Assembly (NCBI GenBank): GCA_030710605.1
Contig: CP092868.1
Location: forward strand, 28,220,011-28,284,010
Length of the DNA stretch: 64,000 nucleotides
DNA from: Cordylochernes scorpioides
Lineage: Eukaryota; Arthropoda; Arachnida; Pseudoscorpiones; Chernetidae
Reading direction: 5' to 3'
Shown here in pieces: positions 44,055-54,568 of this stretch. The translations under genes and the position numbers were made by a program. Within the stretch, counting starts at the first letter, position 1. The number at the start of each line of letters is the position of its first letter. The notes beneath the pieces are model-generated. The model had not been told where the DNA came from and did no database searches. It saw only the letters and a program-made list of their open reading frames with translations.

Positions 44055-44300
44055 TTCGATAATAGACTTTCAATCTTTGAAAAGAGTGACAGTGAATCGT
44101 CGAAGCGTCAAAATATTAAACTTTAAAAGAGATTTGATGAGTAAAACTTGAAATAATAGAATTTTCTTATCTTTAAATTGTGATTCAAATAGGATATCAA
44201 TTTATGCTCTCTAAATCCGACGTTTCAGTGACTTCCTATAACTCTCTTCAGGGGAATGATTATTTTGAATCCTTTTTCTACTTATATACATACACGATTT
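44055..44300 (-). repeat. Hammerhead-like family 6/7 region
   Basis: A minus-strand motif with CTGAAGA, GAAACGTCGG (44215-44256) and a plus-strand decayed motif (TTGAAAAGAGTGACAG and TCGAAGCGTCAA, about 44075-44113) lie within 200 bp in opposite orientations, as in other foldback copies. Confidence 0.45.
44215..44256 (-). ncRNA. Hammerhead-like motif, family 6
   Basis: Box CTGAAGA (44245-44251) fits CUGANGA. GAAA is at 44223-44226, followed by CGTC and GG that pairs with upstream CC. Stem II is weak (AGT/ACT) with one extra G after the box, the same offset as in families 2 and 3. Confidence 0.4.
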
Positions 44301-44479
44301 TCTAAAATACAGCGTCACGTATCTGTATATATATGTTATAAATAAGGATGAGATTTTCTGCTTGAATTTAGATCATGTTGAGGATTATGCCATGGAGTTA
44401 TTTGCTGGTTCTTTTTAGTACTAAATGGTATTGGTTTATGCATTTGTGGTTAAAATCTTGAAAGTATAATAACAAAAAT

Positions 44480-44725
44480 AGTTTTGATCAGAGATTGTTT
44501 TAATTGAGCTAAAGTAATATATAAGAACATAATTTGATTAAAGTACTGCCTGTATTAAGGCGAGTAGAACAAGGAAAAACAAAATATTATTTACATAATG
44601 TGCAAAAGTTTTGAGCCGGCCATTGGGATAAAACAACAACGAGTTTTTATAGGGGAAGAGTGACCTCTGGTGGTCGATTTAACAGAATATTTGAATCAAT
44701 GAAATTATAATTTAAAATAAAATAA
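44480..44725 (-). mobile_element. Dispersed family C, copy 4
   Basis: Minus-strand copy with GTACTTTAATCAAATTATG, TTTTGAGCCGGCCATTGGG (plus-strand reading) and GTGACCTCTGGTGGTCGAT. Confidence 0.65.
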
Positions 44726-44850
44726 TAAAATGATTATGATTTATTTTTCAACATAATCCCCTTTAAGGTCTATACACTTTTTTCCAGCGATGTTATAATG
44801 CTTTTATGCCCTTCAAAAAGAACGATGTTTCAAGCGACTCAATATATATT
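44725..44850 (-). pseudogene. mariner transposase 3' end, copy 2
   Basis: Closely matches 43735-43855 (GTCTATACACTTTTTTCCAG, CCCTTCAAAAAGAACGATG), so it encodes the same C-terminal tail, and stops abruptly at CAAGCGACTC. Confidence 0.75.
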
Positions 44851-44854
44851 ATTT

Positions 44855-46340
44855 TCCATTTTATTTTCATAGATGAATTCTGTGATGTCTAGAAGTCCAG
44901 ATGGGGCGCTGTGTAGATAAAAAGATCAATTGTTGTTTTTGCTAAAAAGAGAGAGAGAGAGTTAGGCATGTTTTTTTATCATGTAAATTGGCCATATCTT
45001 TTGTTAAGTTAGGTAATCTACATATAAGATGCTTCAAATTTCTATTACTATTAATTTGTAAAACTTTGACTATAGGTTACCACAAATTAACCAGCCAATA
45101 GTATTCACCTTTTTTTTTTCTAAGAGATCATTAATATAACATATATATATATACATATAATATAGGAAGGGTTAACTCTATTAACATTTAGTAACGAATT
45201 AGGTCTAAATATTCTTTGTGAAGATGGAAATCTTATATGACCACTTTGAACGCAAATTTAGATTTGTTAAACTATAATTTATATAATATAGAAGATTATT
45301 GTCGAAAAGGCATAGGTTCTGTTGTGGAAATTGACGATATCTGAATCAAGGTTGAATTTGAAGATAATAATGGTAGAGGTAAGGTGTCAGGATGTGTAAT
45401 TCGAGACTTCCTCAAGGTGTCGCTTCAGTCAAGATTAATTAGAGGGTTACCATATGGCGTGCTTTGCCTGCTTGGGCCTCTCTTTGTCCTTCTGATGTCC
45501 CGCTCTGAACAACTGGACTGGGATTTCTGAACTAAGGGAAGAAAATCAACTTTACCTGACAAATACAAAACAAGTTGTTCACACACAATAAAGTCCAATA
45601 CATAAAGTTTAATAGATTCTGCAGGCTGTATATTTTAAGGCGAAAGTATTGACTGTTGGCCACTGACTCGTTCTGATGTAATCATTGGATGTGATTAATT
45701 TACTTGGTCTACATGTTGTTCTAACTGTTGTAAATGGTAATTTTGTGTACATATTTCATACGGTGTACATATTTCAAGCTACTATTTCTAATTACTATAT
45801 TCCAAATTTGACATCGAATATGTAATTTGCGTGCTTTCCAATGTTTAATTATGTTAATTTCACGATGATTTGTATATAATTTCAGATTTACACGTAATTA
45901 TCCTAATTGTGGATATGGCGTGTCTTTGCAACTGTTAAATAAATAAATAAAAACTAGGCTAGGATGTAGAGTTTCAGAAACCACAGGTCTGTGTAACCTG
46001 AAGTGTCTTTGTAAGACGTGAGATCATATCTAGAAGCACTTTCAAGTTTACCTAGAAGGTCTACAAATAAGATTGGTCTGGAAAATGGGTTGTTTCTGGT
46101 TGTTGAAAAGAGGCATGTTGGAAGAATGAATCGATGACCTTTTTCATATGTTGACCGTGCGGCCACGCGTCGCGCGAGCTCCGTATGTTTCGCGTCTTTC
46201 ATCCCTTTAAATCAACTTTATCTAAATTTAAATTATATCATCTAATTCGCCTTTACACAGGCATCATTTTAAGTCATCTATTGTAAAAATTCATCAATTT
46301 TCGAATATTTCATATTTTCCATAACTTAGCAAAGTTACAA
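44855..46340. other. Upstream region of the ORF1-like gene, no other gene recognised
   Basis: Contains AT-rich DNA and an 82-codon minus ORF (45954-46202) in a GC-richer stretch. No promoter element can be named with confidence. The region may hold the promoter of the 46363 gene. Confidence 0.35.
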
Positions 46341-46362
46341 GTTGCAACTTTGCATCATCGCC

Positions 46363-47772
46363 ATGGCAACGGCCAAGCCGGTCGTTGCTTCATCTCAAAT
46401 TTCATCTGCTGATTTATCTGATGTTCGTAAATCACAAAAACAACCATCATCTTCGCAAGCATCAAAGACAAACTGTGCATTTTCACCAAAGGAAGCAACA
46501 AAATCTGAAACTATGCAAAACACCAAATATCAATTTTCTTCTGAAGAGTGGAAAAAAATCGACGAAGATAGGAAGACCACTTATGAAAATAGAAGTAAAC
46601 TCATAAAATCTACGATTCATTTCGAATCTGTGCCAAATGCCACAGCCGAGGACCATCTGATTGGCATAGCTGACATCATCGGATTTAAAAATATTCACTC
46701 CGTAGGTAAAATGAATGGCCAGGCGATAGTATCGGTCGCCAATAATGAACAAGCTCAACAACTAATTGACGGCGGCTTCAAGGTTAAAGAAACAACTGTT
46801 TTCCCCTACCCTCTTTTTAAATCCTCTAAAAAATATATCCTTTCGGGCGTCTTTGCCTTTATTCAAGACCAAGACCTTAAGAAGGCTCTGGAGCCTTATG
46901 GCCAGATGTTAAGCAGTCGACCCCTCCCATTCCCCACCAACAATCCTCACCTGAAACACCTCTCCTCGCTGAGGCGGGAGATTGTTTTTAAAAATAAGGA
47001 CAAGACACCTTTGCCTGCAGTGCTGAACATCCCTTATATGGAGAGAAACTTTACCATCTTTGTCGGCGAAGACGTTGTTTGCAAGGGATGCAAACGACAC
47101 GGACATCTTAAAAATAAATGCCCATTCGACCCCACCATTAGGGCCACTGTCACTAGAACCTTCACGGAAGCCATTGTCCAATCAACAAGCCCTGACCTAC
47201 CATCGGAGACACCAAAAGAGGCCCCCGAACCAACCCAAAGACCAAGCGAGACACCATCGATGAAGCGATCGCTCACAGTTTCCTCAGAAGAAGAAAACCT
47301 CCAAAAGGAAAGAAATGACCTCGGCAAAAGACCCAAGCCATCCCTTACAGGCCAGGAAACTGATACCGACACTGGCTGTCCCCAATCATCAACATCAACG
47401 ACGACATCGTCGCAGCAGGAAGAAGAACTTGGAAGCGAAGAGCCGGCTCCAGCTGGAATGGCCTCTCCACCACCACGGCGTGTCCGCAGCAATAGAGAAC
47501 GTGAAGACTGGCTCCAGGACCTATTTAAGGAACTGAAGTATGAGGCCAGACTGCAGAGGACCGACGCGAAACTTATCATTCCTATGATTATATACCCCGA
47601 TGCTTATGCGAAAGAATTTCTGACAATACCGACAGAACGCAAAACTACTCTTTTTGAATTCATTCAAACTGTCTTCGAGCGTGCTCGGGGTGGCGACCCA
47701 AAAACCTTCGAGGAACTGGCCGTATTTAGAGATGCTTTATATACAGCCATCCACTACGGGAAAGGAACTTAA
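46363..47772 (+). CDS. ORF1/Gag-like zinc-knuckle protein (Tx1/L1-type ORF1), no ORF2
   Basis: 469 residues from ATG in a strong GCCATGG context; a longer frame starts at a TTG at 46342 and is not needed. Residues ~1-60 are S/K-rich. Residues ~75-140 and ~150-235 look like two RRM-like segments, with PYGQMLSS and HLKHLSSLRREI matching the PxLKHVxSxRRQ region of Tx1-clade LINE ORF1 proteins. A CCHC zinc knuckle follows (C240, C243, H248, C253). Residues ~270-370 are low-complexity P/S/T/E, and a charged C-terminal domain covers 370-469. Such proteins bind element RNA. No reverse transcriptase follows; instead there is AATAAA 83 bases after the stop. It could be an ORF1-only (HAL1-like) retroelement or a domesticated gene. 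The frame is intact and GC content exceeds its surroundings. Confidence 0.8.
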   Translation: MATAKPVVASSQISSADLSDVRKSQKQPSSSQASKTNCAFSPKEATKSETMQNTKYQFSSEEWKKIDEDRKTTYENRSKLIKSTIHFESVPNATAEDHLIGIADIIGFKNIHSVGKMNGQAIVSVANNEQAQQLIDGGFKVKETTVFPYPLFKSSKKYILSGVFAFIQDQDLKKALEPYGQMLSSRPLPFPTNNPHLKHLSSLRREIVFKNKDKTPLPAVLNIPYMERNFTIFVGEDVVCKGCKRHGHLKNKCPFDPTIRATVTRTFTEAIVQSTSPDLPSETPKEAPEPTQRPSETPSMKRSLTVSSEEENLQKERNDLGKRPKPSLTGQETDTDTGCPQSSTSTTTSSQQEEELGSEEPAPAGMASPPPRRVRSNREREDWLQDLFKELKYEARLQRTDAKLIIPMIIYPDAYAKEFLTIPTERKTTLFEFIQTVFERARGGDPKTFEELAVFRDALYTAIHYGKGT

Positions 47773-47854
47773 TGCCGACAATTGCTGCTGAGACCTCGTC
47801 TGTATATATTTTTTCCTATCTCCTTAAACGGTTGTATTTCATCAATTAGACGTC

Positions 47855-47860
47855 AATAAA
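47855..47860 (+). promoter_or_regulatory. Poly(A) signal of the ORF1-like gene
   Basis: AATAAA at 83 bases after the stop, followed 12 bases later by a T-rich run. It closes the transcript before any second ORF could begin. Confidence 0.65.
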
Positions 47861-47879
47861 ATGTTTTTAGTTTTTTTTT

Positions 47880-48895
47880 TAAATCAATACACTAAAGAAA
47901 AAAGACCTAACTTTGATATTATTTACGCAGAACGCAATTGTTGTGACTTATTGACTCATTGTGGCAACTAGTAAATTCACAATTTTCAACCTCTCTTATA
48001 TAATTTGACTGGAAACAACCTTTTGGCTATAATTCTCAAAAAACATAGAAATTTGAATTTTCCAAATAGTATTCCTATCTCTTCTTTTATTCGTTTTTAC
48101 CTTTACATTTGGTTCTTCTTAACCTAGAGGAATCCTGTATAGGGCCTATGGCCAAAAATAAAAAATGGATGTATATGCAACTTTTCGATATCCATGCATT
48201 AAGGATTAAAAAGAGCCTTTTCTACGCTTCTTATCAATTCATCTTCTTCTCTCTTTTTTCCTTTATAATTATTTTTATTCCCTTTATATTAAATTTAGAT
48301 AAAATTCTTTAAATGTATCGATGTTTGTTTAAATTGTAATAATTTTGAAATAATTCTCGTTAAACACATACCTATTTTTAGGTAGCGCGCTAGGACAAAG
48401 CCTAAATTAATCTATTTACATATAGATACATATTTACATATGCATATTCTATTTACATAATCGTTTTATACCCATGTAGAGGTAGCTGTTCAAAGGCTTT
48501 CTTTTTATCATAAAAAGGATAATTTATGATGAGTGTATAACCTTCTTTTTATGGGTTGAGTAGATGAATCTGTGTAGGAAGCATTGACCATAATCTGCAT
48601 TTGGCCATGGTCTGTAGAAGTCACATATCATGGCTCACGTTTGGCGCCCACTATCTCTAACATAAATTCCCCACTATCTTTTCTTCATCATCCACAAAAC
48701 AACCAGATAGCGTTTCCTGATCTCTCGGGAATATTTCTTTTATCCTTCCATCAGAATGTTGAATGATATACCTTTATGTTAGGTTGTAAGATATTCAAGA
48801 GTTTTGGTTGATTTTTGTTCATTATTCAAATTGAATTTTTTTGTCATTAAAAAATAGATATTTTTACTCTTTTAATTCTTTAGTGGATAATATTA
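47880..48895. other. AT-rich intergenic, no gene recognised
   Basis: No recognised gene; two ORFs of 60-67 codons lack domains. Confidence 0.4.
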
Positions 48896-48898
48896 AAA

Positions 48899-49203
48899 CT
48901 ATTTTTTTCACATTGTGTTGCGGTCTCACGCAATTCTGGCCTTAACTACCCGTTTCATGATTTTTCAGGATGCCTTGAATGACCAGTTTTATGGTTGTTG
49001 AGGTACAGCTTGCACCACGCTGATGAGGGCCAACAGCCCGAAACTCGTCCGTGGTTAGCTTTCTTGATTAATCAAGAATGGGTATTTGGCCAATTCTGGA
49101 ATAATTAAAAAATCAACGATAATAGTTGATATTTATTCCGATAGATGGCGCAGACCATCAGTAACTTTCAGTTGCACGATAAGGAGATGCCCTTTTTTTC
49201 ATA
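48899..49203 (+). mobile_element. Hammerhead family 1 element, nearly full
   Basis: Runs from TTTTTTTCACATTGTG through CTCACGCAATTCTGGCCTTA, CATGATTTTTCAGGATGCC, the ribozyme (49014-49055), TTCTTGATTAATCAAGAAT, GATAGATGGCGC and CACGATAAGGAGATGCC. About 305 bp of the ~339-bp unit defined by the 57.6-kb copy. Confidence 0.75.
49014..49055 (+). ncRNA. Hammerhead ribozyme, family 1, complete core
   Basis: Stem I ACCACG (49014-49019) pairs perfectly with CGTGGT (49050-49055). Box CTGATGA is at 49020-49026. Stem II GGGC/GCCC closes on CAACA. GAAA is at 49040-49043. Stem III is the minimal A-C/G-T pair set with loop TC, and C49049 is the cleavage base. Every invariant position is present. The two-pair stem III suggests it works as a dimer, as described for metazoan retrozyme and Penelope hammerheads. 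Confidence 0.85.
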
Positions 49204-49284
49204 ATACTAAAAGAGTTGATGAACTTGGTAGTGTGAATATAAAATGAATGGATTTAAAAGCACTGATGTTTCTTTTATACATAA

Positions 49285-49345
49285 TACAAACTTCTACTGT
49301 CCTTACTGTGATGAAAAATATATTGGGAGGGCTTGGCTCGTTATT
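49285..49345 (-). repeat. Family B remnant
   Basis: TACTGTCCTTACTGTGATG and GGGAGGGCTTGGCTCGTTA match a B arm. Only about 60 bases remain. Confidence 0.45.
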
Positions 49346-49542
49346 GCTTTGTGTTTGATAGTGAATACTGTATCTATTGTATACTGATTTTACAGAGAGA
49401 TTGAAATTTCTTTATTACATCTCTCGTTCATATGAGATTATATAAGATTGAATACAAAATTGAATAAATATAAATCAATAAGACACACTATATATAGAGA
49501 GAAATAGAGAGAAAGACAATTTTGACAATTGACATATTTTTT

Positions 49543-49800
49543 AGCCTAGTGGACATGGCATCTGCCCGGTAAGCGGAACATTGTGGGTTCGATTCCCATC
49601 CCTGGACACTTTTATTTTTCCGTTCGTCATTACTCTTCATAATTCATCCTTTCATACCTCATCCAAAAAGGTTAGAAATAGTCGATATTTCACCTTGAAA
49701 TAAAATTTTGATTTTATCGTTGAAAAGAAACTCATGCGGTGTAACTTCAAGTGTCGTTTTACAATCACAGGCCGCAGTGTATTATATTGTAACATATTTT
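49543..49800 (+). mobile_element. tRNA-derived SINE family S2, copy b
   Basis: Begins within the tRNA head (GCCTAGTGGACATGGCATC), keeps CCGGTAAGC and B box GGTTCGATTCC, then the body CCGTTCGTCATTACTCTTCA and GTGTAACTTCAAGTGTCG. The acceptor-stem 5' half is missing. Confidence 0.75.
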
Positions 49801-50129
49801 TATTGACATCTTGCCAATACTGGAAAGTGTACAATCTTATGAAAAATTAAAAATAATGAAAATGATGATAAAAATGATAAATAGATATAAAAATATGTTA
49901 TGTAGAGAGAGAGAGATTGGATTATATAAATACTAATCATGTTTTAAGATTTACCAAACTTAATAACAAACCGAAATTAAGATAAAAAATATTTCTTAGT
50001 TTTGAGCCCTAAATATAATTTTAATATTAAAAGGTAATCGGAAATAAGATACTTTACACAAAATAAACAAAAATCTTATCTTAAAGAGTTTTATAATTCC
50101 CGATTTCAATTCAATATTTTTAATTGATA

Positions 50130-50215
50130 TGAATTTGAAAGACAACAACAACAACAAAAGGCTTTTATTAGGGCCCATTGCCCTGTATGGATTCGCCATA
50201 CAACAACAAAACAAT
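50130..50215 (-). repeat. Family E 3'-end fragment with GGGC hairpin
   Basis: CAACAACAACAAAAGGCTTT is followed by ATTAGGGCCCATTGCCCTG and ATGGATTCGCC. The hairpin stem is AGGGC/GCCCT, against AGGAC/GTCCT in the other E copies. Confidence 0.55.
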
Positions 50216-50473
50216 ACAGTAATTCCACTCCCTTTCCCCATGTGCACGCGAGTCTTTGTGTGAAAAGGGGAATTTGAAAAACTAGAATGTTTGTTTTCAA
50301 AATGCATAGCTATAAAGAAATAAAACTATTTTTCTATCTGTGCTTACCAATCAAAATTAATCAATTTGTAAATAGCAGAGAGAATTATCATAGATTTAAC
50401 TATTTTTGTAGATATATTTATGATTATCTTTCTGGCCTGAAAGGTTCAGGTTCCTAATATATATTATTAAAAA

Positions 50474-50745
50474 GCCTAGTGGACATGGCATCTGCCCGGT
50501 AAGCGGAACATTGTGGGTTCGATTTCCATCCCTGGACACTTTTAGTTTTCCGTTCATCATTACTCTTCATAATTCACCCTTTCATACCTTATCCAAAAAG
50601 ATTAGAAATAGTCAATATTTCACCTTGAAATAAAATTTTGATTTTTCATTGAAAAGAAACTCCTGCGGTGTAACTTCAAGTTTCGTTTTGCAATCACAGG
50701 CCGCAATGTATTATATAATATATATAATATATATTATTGTTTCTC
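50474..50745 (+). mobile_element. tRNA-derived SINE family S2, copy c
   Basis: Near-identical to 49543-49800 and truncated at almost the same base. The shared breakpoint (GCCTAGTGG) argues for copying of an already truncated master or a local duplication. Confidence 0.75.
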
Positions 50746-50759
50746 TTTTTATTTTTGGT

Positions 50760-51500
50760 TACTCTTTCTTGTATAATATGTTTATAACTGTTTCTGTTTT
50801 AAAAAAAATGTAAATCGACGCAATTATCCCTAGCCGGGATATCACGTTTTGTGTGTTGAAATAAATAAATAAATCTGTACTTAACAATGAAGTTTAAAGG
50901 CATTTTGGTAATTCACTATAACAGAAATTGTTTATGAAATCAAATATAACGGTTTTAAGACAAAGAAATGATGATTTCTTAGCAATATGATGATTTCCTC
51001 GATATGTCTCGATTATTCTACGATATAAAAAAGGGTCCAGTTTTGAGACTGTTCGGTTAAGCGAATATTTTATTCTTTTATCGAAAAAGAACATGTCTGC
51101 CTCAGTCGAATTGCACTCCAGAAATTTAATATCATTCTAAACATTTAAATCCTTTTTTTATTATCCCATTGTATAATTATACAAGGTCATAAAGTCTATA
51201 TTCATTGATCAAATTCACAATCTTGGTAGGGTTGGAATACAGTTCCTATCTTGAGGCTCCCAAACATTTCAAGAGGTGGTCTAGTGAGGCCTCTTTGGTC
51301 CTGTAGATGATACATTGTGGGAAGGTCTTTACACCATCCTAAAAAAGGAACGGTCTTGTATGGCCAGTTTTGAGCCTGTAAATATAAGTTGCTGCTTGTC
51401 AGTTCATCCTACATTCTACAATAGCTCTAGGATTTTGGTTCAGATACCAATGATAGGATGTTGACTCCACATTTAAAACCTAAAACGGTGTTATTTCATC
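50760..51500. other. Intergenic, no gene recognised
   Basis: A stretch at 51230-51430 is less AT-rich and could be an old element, but no frame reads clearly. Confidence 0.35.
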
Positions 51501-51514
51501 TAAGCAGAAAAAGT

Positions 51515-51985
51515 AAATTTAAGAAAAAAGGCATCTCCTGTTCGTAAAATTAAAAGTTGCAAGCCATCAGTAACTTCGAAAAATCACGTGAGAACGCTCT
51601 TGCAAACCTCAGAACAATTTTTAATGCCTTGCCGAAGTGTCTATTTTTTTATATAAATATGAATGCCGGCCAGGCAGCCTCTATATTTACGATAACTTTT
51701 AGTTCCACAATCAGGAAATGCCTTTTTTTCTTAATTTATCCACCTGATCCAAGTTCAATTTCACTTTTGTGAAAAAATAGTACAAATTTATACGCCCGAA
51801 ACGCGTCAGTGGTTAGCTTTTCTTGATTAATCAAGAATAGGTATTTGGCCAATTCTGTAATAATTAAAAATCAACAAGAATAGTTGATATTTATTCCGAT
51901 AGATGGAGCAAACCATCAGAAACTCTCAGTTGCACGATAGGGAGATGCCTTTTTTTATAATAAATTTCACTTTTGTGCTATTTTT
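51515..51985 (+). mobile_element. Two hammerhead family 1 relatives in tandem, ribozyme half lost
   Basis: 51700-51785 is a diverged family 1 end (CACAATCAGGAAATGCCTTT). At 51793 a second copy starts mid-ribozyme (CCCGAAACGCGTCAGTGGTT) and continues with the normal family 1 tail to 51955. The CTGATGA box is missing. Between 51570 and 51690 are family 2 traces (CACGTGAGAACGCTCTTGCA). Confidence 0.55.
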
Positions 51986-52144
51986 CCAAAAGTAAATAGG
52001 CTCGAATTTAAATGAGATAGCAAATTGATGGACAATTTTATACAAACTATTATCTCTTTGTATTACTTAGAATATAGAATGTGCAAACATTCAGCACGCT
52101 ATTAATTTGTTTCAACTGGAATAACGACCAATTTTTCAACAATT

Positions 52145-52215
52145 AATGAATTCTGAATATAAAAAAAAATGTAAATGCTTGGCTCTTCAGTGGTAAACCT
52201 TCCTAGCCTATAAAT
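52145..52215. repeat. Family B remnant
   Basis: GCTTGGCTCTTCAGTGGTAA resembles the B arm; only a fragment. Confidence 0.35.
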
Positions 52216-52218
52216 GAA

Positions 52219-52435
52219 TATTACAACAACAACAACAAAAGCCTTTATTGAGGACCTTTCGTCCTATAAAGGATTCGCCAGTTTACAGAGTAATTGAAGA
52301 GAAGAGAACTGAGAATACAGATATATATGTAGTAGGTATAGTATAGTATTTTCTACATTGTGACTATATACAACAGCAGCAACAAGCCTTTTACTGGAAT
52401 CAAAGTCCCATACAGGATTCGTCATTCTAATCCTG
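52219..52435 (-). mobile_element. Dispersed family E, copy 2
   Basis: Almost identical to 23151-23353, including both hairpin ends (AGGACCTTTCGTCCT and the GGAATCAAAGTCCC part), with an extended CAACAACAACAACAAAAGCC edge. Confidence 0.65.
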
Positions 52436-52439
52436 ACAA

Positions 52440-53650
52440 AGATTATTTACATATAATTATTTACATCAATTAGATTATGTATATAGCTTTCCCTTCTCTT
52501 CAGCCGTCTTCCAAAATTTGAACAACGCAAACGATAAATGAATATTTAAAGATATATATCATGAATATAAGAAAAATATATAAATATATATATATATATA
52601 TAAATAATTTAGAATTATATATATAATAAAATAATGGTTGCGTACTCTATGAATATTAATAAAAATCTTAACAAAAAATCTGACAACACTGGATATATCA
52701 AATTTTTTAAAATGCATTTTTCAAAATAAATCGACCAAATAAGATTTATATGCCAATTCTTTAATGATTAAAAATTACTATATAATATTATAAAGGTTAA
52801 TGAAGATAATTATGAAAAATTAAAGTTTTTTTTTTTTTAAAGAACGAAGAATGAGAAATGGGATCAAAGTAGAATGGGCAATCTATATTTGGTTATCAGC
52901 GAAGGAATTCTTCCCAAGACATCAAACTGTAACACCGATCACTTAGAGTGTTTAGGCCTGAAAATTGGCATGCCTAATTATGCAGCATGAATACAAATTA
53001 GGCCTAAAGTCAGCCATTGTGAAGATGCAAATAAGGAGGAACCTGAAGTTTGGACAATGGAACAAAACAGAGCTAATCAATAATTTAGACTACTTTTGCT
53101 GGTATCGGGTTTCTACCGAAGTTGTTTTGGAATAACAATGCACTATTCTTTGTTGATTTTTTGAAAATTTCTTGATCATTTTTCAGTTATTTCTTTGCTT
53201 TAAGGATAAATTGAGTATATAAGGTAGAACCTGCCATGAAAGACAATCCAGACAGAAACATGGATGATCCTATTCTTTATTAAAAGTTGCAGAAATAGAG
53301 AAAGATATGTTGAATTTGAGAGTAAAAGTTTATTTTGATTTTGTGATTACTGAGGTCTTTTCTAATCACATAGAGGTCGCTTATAGAAGTTTCGTTGTCG
53401 ATTATTCTTATGCTATTTCTAAATCCTGTGGGTGAATTAAGAATGCGTAGGATAATTTACTATAAAAGATCATTCATAAAAATAACAGAATCCTGATCTC
53501 CCCTGTAAATGATCAATTTTTGAAGGTTAAGTCAGTTTTGATTCGCTTTAATCATGTTAAATATATCATAGAACAAGTCTAAATCAACGTTTAGTTGATT
53601 CCTATTCCACTAGATGGGGCTCTACCATTTAAGAATGCTCATATACTACT
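52440..53650. other. AT-rich intergenic, no gene recognised
   Basis: No gene or repeat recognised in about 1.2 kb. Confidence 0.35.
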
Positions 53651-53659
53651 AAATATATT

Positions 53660-53870
53660 ACTGTAAAGATAGAGGTTGCCTGGCCAGCATTCATAGTTCT
53701 TCAAATTAAAGATACTTAAGTAAGTAAGTATTTTTATTGTCTCGACGTTTCGACAAAAATCTTTAGTCCTCGTCAGGAGCGAACAAAATCAAAACATTTG
53801 GTAAAGAATTAAAAGACAATAAAAAATATTTACTGGCCGAAGTATCTTTAATTTGTAAACATATTATTAA
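53660..53870 (-). mobile_element. Hammerhead-like family 2 element in a foldback
   Basis: Arms TTCAAATTAAAGATACTT and AAGTATCTTTAATTTG enclose a minus-strand ribozyme-like motif. The left flank GTAAAGATAGAGGTTGCCTG is shared with other family 2 copies. A TAAG microsatellite is inserted near 53719. Confidence 0.65.
53741..53779 (-). ncRNA. Hammerhead-like motif, family 2
   Basis: Minus strand: CTC (53777-53779) pairs with GAG (53741-53743). Box CTGACGA (53770-53776), a long A/T-rich stem II with one extra G after the box, GAAA, then ACGT and C. Same layout as 39167-39205. Confidence 0.5.
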
Positions 53871-53906
53871 CTTAAGACGAATAATCCTTTCAATAATTAT
53901 AATAAC

Positions 53907-54061
53907 GAATAGATTCAAAAAGGATAAGTTTCTTTATTTGAAAAATCAATTCGAGCTTTCGGGCGCAAGCTGCTATTATTCCTGTAGAAGGGCAGCTTGC
54001 GCACGAAAGCTCGAATTGATTTTTCAAATAAAGAAACTTATCCTTTTTGAATCTATTCGTT
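53907..54061. repeat. Long palindrome, hammerhead-like family 5
   Basis: Arms of about 70 bp, nearly perfect (AACGAATAGATTCAAAAAGG to CGGGCGCAAGCTGC and inverse) around a 15-base loop. The join reads CTGTAGAAGGGCAGCTTGCG then CACGAAAGCTCG, matching the 9.4-kb motif. Confidence 0.75.
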
Positions 54062-54069
54062 ATTATATT

Positions 54070-54450
54070 ATTAACTTATAGTAAAAATACCTTACAATAG
54101 AGAATTCCAATGAAACAAAACCTTTAATTCATTATAACACTTTTAACTAGAAATTATGATTTTTCTATCTAAAATGAAGTTTGTAATAGAGATAGTTCAT
54201 TATTTAACGGACTATATGAAGACTCTAGTATATATCCAATGGAATAAAATTAGAGTGATTATTTTAGGCTCGTCATATGGAAAGTTTTTTTTTTACTCTG
54301 GTTTGGTTTATTGATGGTTTACTGTAAATAGACTGGATTGGACAAGACACCCCCATCACTGTATATGGTACCAAAAGAGGTACTTCTAAATTTAAATATT
54401 GTAACGAAGCATTTATTATTTTATTAGCAGAGTATTATTTTTATGTTTAT
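54070..54450. other. Intergenic, no gene recognised
   Basis: AT-rich, nothing recognised. Confidence 0.35.
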
Positions 54451-54568
54451 ATTTGACTACTCTGTAAACTTCCCTCATTTCTTATCTTTTGTTTATCCTT
54501 CATTGTTTGTTCTTGCCTTAAATAAATTACTGTCTCATGCTGAAGTTGGTCTTTCGTTATTCTTTCGT

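Noticed and set aside
47034..47579. 181-codon minus-strand ORF inside the ORF1-like gene
   Set aside because: Shadow of the plus-strand gene; serine-rich composition mirrors the acidic plus-strand linker.
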